A DNA stretch of 64,000 nt from Sipunculus nudus (taxonomy: Eukaryota > Annelida > Sipuncula > Golfingiida > Sipunculidae). Positions 11,801 to 23,800 of this stretch are shown here, piece by piece. Below the pieces are notes generated by a model. That model made no database searches. It was given only the letters and a program-made list of their open reading frames with translations, and was not told the origin of the DNA. A program made the translations under genes and the position numbers. Positions within the stretch are counted from its first letter, which is position 1. Every line of letters begins with the position of its first letter. The DNA lies in the NCBI GenBank assembly GCA_026874595.1, contig CM049311.1, forward strand, positions 39,266,676-39,330,675. The letters are read 5' to 3'.

Positions 11801-14800
11801 ATGAAGACATCTGCTCATACTGCACAGAGAACTGGGAAAAAAGGTTCTGTGTTTTAAATGACCAGTTTTGTAAAAAATTAATCAACATTTGGTAATTTAT
11901 TTTGGTTCTTTTCCTAACCTGTTTATGGAAGAACAAATACTTTGATAGTTCAGATAGGGATTGCATTGGCATTAAAACAGAAATATTTATACCAAAAAAA
12001 TTCACGGGAAAGACATTAGCAAATACTTCTGTTAAAACTTTCTGATGGACTTTCATGTCTAACAGATTGCATACCATACAACTGTTTCAGTGGACCAAAA
12101 AAGGTGTGTATACAATGATACACTACTTGGACATATATATAAATTCCTTACATGTATTATTATAGTACATTACATATATCAATACAGTACATTTATTGTT
12201 AATTACGTATGTTGTTGCAGTACATCACATAAATCATGACAGTATTTCATATATATCATGACAGTACATCACATATATCATCACAGTGCAACATGTATAT
12301 CATTACAGTTCATCACATATATCATTACAGTACATCATATATATCATTACAGTACATCACATATATCATTACAGTACATCACATATATCATGACAGTACG
12401 TCACATATATTATCACAGTGCAACATGTATATCATTACAGTTCATCACATATATCATTACAGTACATCATATATATCATGACAGTACATCACATATATCA
12501 TTACAGTACATCACAAATATCATTACATTACATCACATTTATCACTACAGTACATTACATATATCATCATAGTACATCATATATCATTTCATATATCATT
12601 ACAGTACATCACATATATCATTACAGTACATCACATATATCATTACAGTACATCACATATATCAATACATTACATCACATATGTTATAACATCTATTATT
12701 ACAGTACATTATGGAGGACATCTTCTGGTCAGGCACACCACTGCTGGAATCTGTGGGAGAACATGAACCTCATGTGGAGGAACTGAGGGAGACCATACGC
12801 AATGCCATCCGCAAATCCCTCATTCCAATGAGAGCATATGCCCGGTGCTTTGAGCAGTATCTTCCTCTGATCAACATGGACATCAATGCCTACATCAAGT
12901 CAGTATTGTAAAACTGAATACCTTATTAACTTATTCAGCAGATGCTCAGAGACCCACCCATTTTTGGTATTATAGAAACTATCCATATTATCATAGCTGT
13001 TATTATTAATTGATTTAGTATGATTATACAGTACAGTACCTATGCTTCTGAGGGGTTCTCCTCAGAGTATATTGATTTGAGAGAAGGGGATTTCTGGGTG
13101 AGGAGTTGAAATACTTCCCTGGATGGTTTGAGGTAAAATAAGACCTTGTCAGTTGAGCCCTAACATGTTAGCCACAGGCAGAGACATGTTAACTTATTCT
13201 ACTTTCAACAGTGTTCATCCTCCCTATCTTGGTGCTGTTTTAACAAGTGCTTCCTGTGAAAAATAGTTCATGCAGTATTATTGTTGTATTGGTAACATCA
13301 TAGGTTTGTACATACCAAGGTGTCAGTTAAATGTACATTGATTGAACTTGTATTATGCTCTCTTTCTGACAGTATTTGTGTGCACGGTGTACTGAATTGT
13401 ACTCACAACAAGAGTACATTGACTCTGCTGGTTAGGGATTGTGGGTAAAGAAATCCTTTCCCCACAATGCACTGGGACTTCTCAATTCACCAGTGGTGTA
13501 GGTATAAATACAGTGAAGTGGATAATTAGTCCATAAAAATAGCTTGGGTAAAGATTGTTCAACGCAAATTACATGAACATGAATCTTTGTTGTTCACAGA
13601 ATAAATAATATATATCTGGCAAGCATACATATGTAAAATGATTTTGAAGATACTGCCACAACCCTCAACTGGCAGAGTTTCTTTTTGTATAGAAAAGAAG
13701 TCTAGCAGAAGGGTGTGTTTGTGTGCTGATATTGGTGTATGTTAACCTGCCTGTACTGGTGTTTTGGATAGAAGTACCAGCAGAGGTTTGACTGGTTCTG
13801 TTCTTTATTGACTGTACTGCTGCTAATCAGGATGAAGGACTTAGAAATACAGCAAAAGCTAGAAGCCTTGGAGACTGCAGCTGCTGCTGCCGCAGCAATA
13901 GGAGACCAGATACCGTATACAGTCTTACTGTGCTTCACTTAACAGCTGTTATCTTCCCTGAATATGTGTCAGTTCCCAAAGCTTACCAATCATCTGACAA
14001 TTACCAGAAGGGGTTAGGGATTCAACTTTGAGATATTGACCATCAGAAGGTCCCTGGTTCAAATCCCACCTTTTGTCGGGGCCATTCCAATACATTATCT
14101 TCTCATACCTTGCCTTACAACCACGTCAGTTTAGTACCCACCAAGAAATGCGACTACTTTATTTAGGTCCCGTTTATGGCCATAATTGTCAGGGTTCACT
14201 GTATTTCTCATAAGATCTGGTCCTATAAGTTGTGTAAAAGATTACTTTCATCATAAAACTTGCACTTGGTTCCTTTCTTAATTTAACTTGAATCATTCAA
14301 ATGACTCTGTGCAATCCCTCTGTTAACATCATCTCTACCTGTTTTACTTTATTTGAAGAAAATTTTGTTGAATTAATGACAAAATTAAATACTAACTGGA
14401 ATATGGTAAGCTTTGGGCTCCGATACATTTGTATACACACATCCCCTACCAATTTTATATTTAATATTGTACATTGTGGACTTTCACAGATAGTGATCAT
14501 CTATGCTTGGTTATGATGGAGGCAAGGACAGTCATATTTATTATCCTCACCGCATGATCGTAAAACATTGTGGTTGTGGATTGTCTGTGACAAGCTGGTC
14601 CATTTTTGGACTTGTGTCAACCACACTTTTGCTATTTTTTAACTTTATACATTTGTATATTTTCACAGGTGGTAAAAGTGATGTTGTTTGTTTTGTGTTT
14701 TTTTGTGAGGAAATATAGCAGACACCAATCAGAATAGCAGCAATTTTTAATTTAAAATTTAAATTAATAAAATTCTATTCTTTTATTCAAAAGAATCTTT

Positions 14801-17800
14801 CATGTAAATATATAAGCAAAATTTATTTTACAGTATTGAATCCAAGAGCTCATCCTCAATAGAATTTTTGTAACTGTTCATTATTCCTTTTTTTTTGAGA
14901 AAATAATAAAAAAAATTATGGATAATTGAAAAAAGTTTTAAAGATGAGCTAAGGATGACATCTGTGATGGCATAATTATCATTATTTGAACTCTTTAACC
15001 ACAGATTAATTCACCAGCTTATAAAAAAATGTGTTATATTGAACATTACATGGTTTATAGTTTTCAACTTGTTTGAAGTTGTATTTGCCAGTAACAAATT
15101 GATGGTATAATAAGTGTGATGCAAGAAGGTAAAACATATCTGATTTACATAAATTGAGTGTGCTTGTCTTACTGGATTTTATGTTTACAGGGAATACGAA
15201 TCTCAGAACCACACAGCAGCAGAGGTCAAGGATGAGGTCGAGATGCACATGCGTGAGAAGGAGATTCTAGAGGCCACAATTCCCAGCAACATTGTGATTG
15301 GCCCGTTCTACGTGAACACAGAGAATGTCAGGCAAGCTCTGTCTAAGAAACGCAAAGCCCTCAGCAATGCTGTGCTGGAGCTGCTGGCCAGGAAGCTCAG
15401 GACACAAGCTGATGATGTAAGTATATATTAGAATCTGTGTGTTACAGTGTCCACCATCTCAGACATTATGATTTTTTTTTTTTGTGATGGTAATTACGCA
15501 CACAGAGTGCATGTTTTTGCTATTTAGCCTGATTATTCTATTTCATTAGATATTGTACTGGATTGTTTTCATGACAAAAATTATGGTAAGCTCCCATCTA
15601 AATAATGACTATCGCTTTATCTTGACCATTCCTGTATGATTACCACATTTTTGTCCCTAACCAGTCATTTTACATGCACATTACATTCACAATTTCAAAT
15701 GCACATTATAACCATACCTTTGACAGGACCACATTTAGATGATCTGTTTACTAGGATCATAGTCTCTGTAAGTAAAAGTCATGATATAACACCAAACAGA
15801 ATATGTTACCATTTTGTTTGGTAATATGCTCACCACACATGGCCAGTATAAAGTACATACTGTCTGGGGCCTTTTTGTTTGATATTTTATTTTGCATTAA
15901 ACATTAGAAATGTCTCTATGTTGTTAGGATAAAAAAAAGTTGAATAAATAACTTAAATTTTTTATAAGTTATTTTTCATTACTTTTCCTCAGTTACTTTT
16001 ACTAAATTATTTAAGAAAACTTATATCACAATAATTTGAGATGGATATTTATTTATCAGCTGATGTATAATGGGTTTTTGATACAGCTCATTACACATAC
16101 CATTATCTTTTTGTTTTATTTTCTTTTAAGGCATGTGAGGAGTTCAAGGCCATCAGCCGTAAACTGTATGAGAAACCTAACTGTATTGAAGAGCTGTCTG
16201 AGATGAGAGAATGGATGAAGTCCATCCCTGATACACTACACGAGCACCAGGTAAACAGTAGCTCCCAGTTATAATTGCGGAATCAAATGAAAATGATCAG
16301 TAATCTAATCACGTCAGCCTAAATTCAAGAGCGGAAAAATGCACAGAAAAGCGGGGTAGTTGCTTATAATTATAAAGCCTGAACTTTCAAAGATGGTGCA
16401 TTATAGCCTGAAAAAGCCTGGTCATTCAGTCAATCAACATTAGAACTTGCATGTACATATCTGTTAAAAAACAGCTGTAAGTTTAAGTAAACTTTCATTG
16501 TCATATAGTTAATTCATGCATTTTACAACAGGTGGTGTCACCTATGGGGGGGGGGGGGCAGGGTTCCAAACCTTTAAAAATTTGCTGTTAATGCAAACTT
16601 AATAGTATCAAAGTCAACAAGGCTTTTTTTTTATTTATTATATTCAATCTAATAATTTTTATTGAGATCTGTTTTTTTCAGTGTAAGAGCTGTCAAAAGA
16701 GAACTGACCACTGTTCTTCTGAGATTCACTGCTACTAAATGTTAACCTGTTTTGCCTTTGATAGGAATTAATTGACAAAGCCATGGCTGATTATGAACTG
16801 ATTGAGGAGTTCTACTACAACCTGTCCAATGATGACTTCAATGCAAAGTAAGGATATTAGTTTGCATTTTCTAAAATTTATAATTTAATTAATATATGTC
16901 TAAAGGTTTCATTGTAATACAGCTAGTAATGTATACATCCATTGGATGTTGATTAGCTGGTATTGTAAAGTAATTATGTTAACATATCAGTAAGAGAAAT
17001 CATGTCCAGCAGGAAAAGGACATTGAAAGAGAAAAGAATATTCCCTGTTAACATGTTTTTTTTTCACATCTATGCATCTTTAAACATATATTAACCAGAT
17101 CCAATCCCCATTTTCTGGATTAAGATTATTTTCAAGTGCTAAGTTTGATCTATTTCATAATCCAAAAAGTCAATGTTAAATAATTGCCTTGTGTGAACAG
17201 TATATGCACCTTACATGACAATGTACAGAGCCTGGAAATAGATCTGTTTCACTTTGAGGTTATGATTTGCAGATGGAATACCATTGGCTGGCCAAACAAG
17301 ATTGTTAAACAGTTACATGACAATATATAGAGCCCTGAAATAGATCTGTTAACGTTGAGGTAATGATTTGTAGGTGGAATGCTATTGGCTGGCCCCACAA
17401 GATCGTGAAGCAGATGGAGGCGGTGGAGGCCCAGCTGGAGGAGGATGAGGAGAGATTCAGGAAGCTGCAGCTCAGTGACTGTGCTAACTTTAACGACCGC
17501 TTGGACACACTCACTGTCAGTCATTTACTTAATTCACATCAGTTACCCCTCACCTTGTTAAAACACTTCACCAGAAACATGGTTTAACATTGTCTAGCTT
17601 TGAAATAAGAATTTCTATACCAAAGGAAATTATTCATTCACGAAACATAATTACTGAACTTTTGGTCACTGATGATCATTATTTTAAAATTATACCAAGA
17701 GCAGTTTTCTTAACTATTACAGGATTCATAGGGTAATTTGTAAACATATCAAGCAAACATAAATATAATACTGCATACTTATTTGAAAGTATAATCCTCC

Positions 17801-20800
17801 TCTGCTAATTCATTTTTTAACTCAGCTGACTGTAAGTCATCTGAACTATAGCAGTGGTCCTTTGTCAAAGATATTGGTTTTCCCGAAACACCTACAACTC
17901 TGCCTTCAAATTTTGCTTGGACCGATACTGTAATGATAGCTTCAGCTGAGGTCTGTCTTGTCAGGAATTCAATAAATAAAATTCACTGTTGTTATAATAA
18001 CAGTGTCACAAGGAAAGGAAAACTCAGTAATATTGAAAAGATGATAAACAAAAAGCATACTGTAGATAGGTAAATATGGGGTGTCTGGGCACACTGTTTT
18101 TATGGCTGATATGCATATCTTGCTTACAGATGGTGGTAGCAGGCATGGCAGCACATACTGACATCAGTAGGGCTCATGAGATTGCAAACGAGGTTCGACG
18201 TGTCAACAAGCAGTTGAAGGAGGCCCAGACATCGTCGGTGACATACAACAACCGTGAGAGGTTGTTCGGTCTTCCCGTCACCAACGTATGTTACATCTCC
18301 ATTCAGCAAAGTGTTTACCTTGGCCCCCGCCGGGATGTTCATGTTTTATTACAGCATGGTCTGCTAATGTTGTTCACGCATCAAGATACTAACATAATAT
18401 ACCTGTATTCGCCATGCATAAAAGTCAAAGGTCATCTAACTGTTCTTACACAGCAAGCCTTGTAAAAATTCACAGAAAGTAATTTTGTTTCCAGAGAAAT
18501 GGTTTGACTAGCAGTATTTTGCTAACAAATTTCAAACAAGAAAAATAAATTATTCATTAGGGTTTTTTTCTGTCTTTAATAGAACAAAAAGGTGGCGAAT
18601 ATATGTATGTTACGTTCACCATTTACTAATACTCCAGTGTAATATTAAAGTTAAGGTCTTACCATCTCTCATCACTAAGGCTGATTATATGTTTTGCTCA
18701 GTACATTTTCATATGAGTAATGTTACACTTATTTTTTCCTTTTCTCTGATCACCCACCTAATTTGCTAAGAAAAACAAAACAAAAATGGCTGACAGAATG
18801 TACAACATCATGACAAATTACTTTTTCTGTATATAACACATTCCAAATAATGTTCATAGTCAATAAAACAATAAACAGCCTCCTTTTCATGATGTGTTTT
18901 TGAAATCTTACACACTCTGTATCTTTTTACCTAAATGAAGAATGATTGTTTGATGAGTGTATAATATGCATCGTTTGAAGTGTTTCAGGACTTGGCTATT
19001 TATTTCGCATGGATTAGATCATGCTTGAAACCATTTCAAGCTGGTCATATTATCATGCTGAAATAACATATGCTGCCACACACACCTGCACGTGCTGCCC
19101 ATTTGCATGACACCTAACTTGCATGATCTACTTTTTTCATACATTAAAACTCACCTTACCTGCATGACACACTAACCTGCACCTTTAATGATCCATTTGT
19201 GGGGTTAACCTGTAACCTAGGCTTTGAGTATATCTTTATATTTGCTTTTTTGTGTTGCATGTTTTGTTTCCTGTCAGTGTTTGTTATATGATTATCAGTT
19301 TATGGAAGTAAATGACAATTTGGTCATATTAATACATGCTTAATGCAAAATTAATGTGCTTGGAGGTGGCCTTACCAATCTCAGCCAATTTTATTGCTGT
19401 CTCTGGCAGAGCTCAGCACAGAATAAAATGATTTACTAATGAAGCATCAATTCAAATTTTGTCACAAATAATTTTAAACAACCTCCAGGTGGTACAGAGA
19501 ATTGAAACTGGTTCATTTATCTCTGCCAGAATAACATAATAAGCATGATTGATAGTTTTGTATCATTGGCTGCATGTTAATTAGTTTAGGGGGAAAAAAA
19601 GTTTGAAAATCTCCGGCTTATTGATAATGTTATTTTGTTAACTGAAATAAAGTGCTTTGTTTATCATCGCAGACCTCTTCCCAGTAATCGACATATACCT
19701 GAAACCTGAATGCAGACTTGCCAAAAATTATGATAAAAAGAAAACTATAATTTAATTTTGATAATTCAGAAAAATGTTTGTCCATCAATGGATTTCAACA
19801 ACTTTGAAATCTGAAGGTTAAGTGGGGTTCATCATATTGTTAACAGTTAAATAATGACCCTTATACTTCCATAAACTGAATAGATCCAATTTTGTTTTTA
19901 TTTGTTTTTTTGTGTATATTTTACCTATATGAATATATTTGTGCTTTTCATTACAAGTTGTTTGTACTAGTTATATATTATAATGCTTGTGCAAGATATG
20001 CTGTATAATGTTGCTTGTTGAATATATAAAAAAAAGCTTTGCGTGTCAGATGAGCAGAAAGGAATGCTTTACATAGCATATTATAGTGGATTTCTTCTTT
20101 AGTTGATGTGTGCATTGAATCACATATATATTTATCAGTGATTCTAATTAATGAAATGCTGTCATGGAGTTATATATTTTTATGAATGGTACATCTGAAA
20201 TTAAGTCTTTGTTGCCTCATTCACAGGAGATTCAGGATGAAGTTTGATTTCTGTTCAAGTTAATAAAATCTTATGTTTTGTACATTAATATTTTTTTGCT
20301 GAGCCATACGGTAATTGCTGATGATTATTTGACTTTCTTCCCATCATATATTATTGTTCATGAGCTAGGCTGGTTTGTTTATTTTATAGCTAGAAACCTT
20401 TAACTTGGCACTCAAACAGATATTTTAGCAAGAACTCCTGGCAATTGACTGTTGTAATCACAGTGACACAGTGGCTAAGCAGGTGTTTTCATTGACTTGC
20501 CAATTAATTGTAAAAAAGAAATGCTTGGACAGATTAGAGTTTGCTATTTTAATTGCATCATGTATATTGATGATACCATGACAGTATTTCACGTACAGCT
20601 GAAAACTCAAGCCTTGTGAATATTCTATTTCTGTAGATTATTTAAACAGTGATCATGTCCTCTGTAAAAATTTGCTTGTACAGCTCCCATTATTTGACCC
20701 GTTTCACCAGTATTTGTGATTCCCTTGCTTGATTGATAGTGTATTGTAAATGGGGAATTAGAAGCTGTAAAATTGTCATTCTGTTAAAGTAACTCAGTTA

Positions 20801-23800
20801 AATATAGTGACATGCTTGAAGAGGAATATGGCTGGTTTCAAAGAGACATTTGTGTTCTTAATAGGTTTTATTAAAATTAAAATCTGGAACAAATATAAGA
20901 AAAGGATTCATATGAGGAAGTGCATGAAATTACACTTTTTTTGTGGAACCAAAAAGTTAGGGGAAAAGTGGAAATTAAAGACAAAAAATTGAAATATTGT
21001 TCAGAAGTATACCCATAATAGCACGTTCTACAGAAAATGAACATTGTATATGTTCTTCAGGAAATTTTGAACACAACATTTTGTTATAGTGTTACAGCTT
21101 CTAAAGTCCCCTTACTATTGGTGTGACCTCTGACCTGGTCTCTCACCTCCAGTGGCTTGCGTCTGTTATTCTAGTATGACAAACTGGCCAAGCTTGTCAA
21201 GGATTTTGAGCCATTCCGTAACCTGTGGCTGACAGTCTCTGATTGGCTGAAATGGCACGAGAGCTGGATGAACGACCCCCTGACCTCTATTGATTCTGAA
21301 GCAGTTGAGAAAAATGTCAACGACGCCTACAAGATAATGCACAAATCTGTCAAGATCTTCAATGAGATACCAGGTTGGTTTTTGAACATGTACATGAGTT
21401 AACATTGTTGTGAACATAGTAAACTAAATGTTTCTTAAGGAAGATTTTCAATTATGCTTCATATTAGAATGCTCTGTAGAATGCTTCAATATCATTTTAA
21501 ATAGTCAATAGGGTGCACATGATTCTATACATATTTAAATGTACAAATGAAAGTTTGACCTCAAGTACATGGGTTACATCTGAACAAGAATGGCTGCTTC
21601 ATGTATGTAACCATCACTGAAGATGGATTCTTTATTAAATGTGTTTACTGTGGTTAGGCTTATACAAGGTTTTCTGTGCTAAAACCTTTGCAAAAAGAAC
21701 CTTTGTAAGAAAATTAGAAATTAATTTAACGGTTATCTTGCATTCACCAAGCCTAGGGTAAACTTTGTACCAACATGGACCAATCAATGACATACTGGAT
21801 ATCTCCTTATAACACCAGCTTGGAACGTTTGATAACATTTGTTGTCTTTTTCTGTGGCAGTTAACAACTGGTAATTCAACCTTAAAAAACATGGAAGGTT
21901 GGAAGGTTGAAGAGAAATTGTAATTTTTTCACACAAACTGCAAGTTAACATGATACAGCTCAACTGAAAATGACCACCCACTGTAAAATGGGGACATGTT
22001 GTCATTGTACTGAAATGCTTTTTATCATTAACAAATATTTGTACTTTTAAGCTCAGCTGACTTTCAGTCATGCAAAGCTATAGCACTGGTTTTTTGTCTG
22101 ATGTCCATTTGGTAATCTGCCGGTCCAGTTTTTTGTTAACATGGCACAAATCTTAGTTGTTGGACCTAGAAAATTAAATTTTAATTTCAATCAAGAATGG
22201 TCTTTAAGAAATCTTCCTTGAAACCCTGATGGGCTTTACTTTCACAAGACTATGCATGTTTTTGTGGGTACCTGGATTCTCCTGACACTTAAGGTGCTCT
22301 TTGAACTCAGATAGTATTTTCTCAGTTTAACTGGACTGGTAGTGCTGTCTGAATTTTTTTCAGTTTTAGCTAAGATGACTTCAGTCATGGCTTAGCTCTA
22401 GCAATCACCCTTTGTCTGCCATCAAGCTGTCAGTTAACATGGCACAAATTGTAAAAAACTTCTAGATGAAGATCCAGGGAGGACAATAAAAAAAATTTTT
22501 TTGCGACCTAGTTATAGGGCTTGTTTGTGCACACCCCAGAATAATTAAAACTTTTATAGTAAAGTTCCAGTATCTCCATTATTAATGCTTGGTTTGCCAT
22601 GTTTCTTGCTTTGCTTATTGATCATAGTGTTTCATCAGGTTCCTGAAGACTGGTGGTGCCACCTGTATTTTTTCTAATTTTTTTCATATTTTCCTCTGTT
22701 TTTGAGACTGTCCAATTTCTTTATGATCATGACTAGTTTTATCAGTTCCTGAATACTGGTTGTGCCATCTGTAATTTTTTCCTGTTTTTGACACACTTTT
22801 TTCCTCCAATTCTAGGCTGACAAATTACATCAGTGGTGTCAGTTTCTAAACTGTGGGTTTATCCAGTGTTCTTAAACCTTTCAATAATGCTGAGCTATAG
22901 CGATGAGTCTTTGTCCAACATCCAGCCATCCGTTAGCAGGGCATAAATCACAAGCATTTGACTTAAAAATTTCTAACTCAACATACAGGGAGGTCTTGGT
23001 GAAACCTCCTTGGAAATTAGGTCATAGTAACCCATATCCTGTGAGCTGCATGGCTAAAACACCTTAAAAGTCAGACTCTTTACAGTGTTTGAAGTATGGC
23101 AGATTTCCCCTCAAATTTAATACACAAATTTTTACAACCATTACCACAGATAAAACACTTGAATACTGGTGACCTTGATCTTTAAGTTTAAGTTTAATGA
23201 AATAAAGTAAGTTTCCCCTCAGTTTTGTGGCCCATGGGTAGACATCTGCATGTTTGTGCAAGAAAAAAGCCATTCTTTTCATATATATTCCAGCCAGCAT
23301 ACAAAATTTTACTAAACAGGTCAAACCAGTTCTTCAGAAATCTTATTTTTCTCTCATACACCCTGAATCGACAGATCATGATTGGTTTCAGTCTTCAGAT
23401 AGGTGTGATCAATCAATCAAGAAGCACAATGTCAACTTTAGTGTCAGAAGGTCAGAGGTCAGTGACATTGAAGTCAATCTCTGTTTCATTTTCAGATGAT
23501 AAAATTCCTCTGAATGTTAGGGTATAAAGTCATGCTAGTCTGCTGATCTTCATAAACCCATGGGTTTTTATTAGCTCTGCTCACTTAAAATATTCTGAGC
23601 AATAAAGAAGGTCCTCTGTGTATTATCTCTCTGTCTGTTTGTCAGGCACAGTTTTATTTTGAGGCTTTATCTATCTGTCTGCATTCGCAATCTGGTGTTC
23701 CCAGGAAAATTTTATTCTTGCTGTTTTTTTTAAAGAAATCAATGCATGTCCTGATCAAGCACACCAGCAGTTAGGAGGAAGATTACTGATTTCAGGTTCA

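Larger units (their letters stand above)
12899..15190 (+). other. Intron 9 (2.3 kb)
   Basis: Holds a dispersed repeat copy (13400-13650), a possible 84-nt optional exon (13831-13914) and a tRNA-like SINE fragment (about 14005-14160). The rest, 14200-15190, is AT-rich without recognisable signal. Confidence 0.6.

Noticed and set aside
12236-12786. Long overlapping open frames with repeated Tyr-His-Ser-Thr peptides
   Set aside because: They are translations of the 22-bp minisatellite, which has few stops in any plus frame; only the part after 12705 in the exon 9 frame is coding.
14056-14066. A tRNA gene at the B-box match
   Set aside because: No acceptor stem, D arm or anticodon arm can be formed around it, so it is listed only as SINE-like.
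18286-21174. Additional cassette exons in the 2.9-kb intron 14
   Set aside because: Exons 14 and 15 join perfectly in frame and sequence, and no open segment with paired splice sites and dynein-like content was seen.
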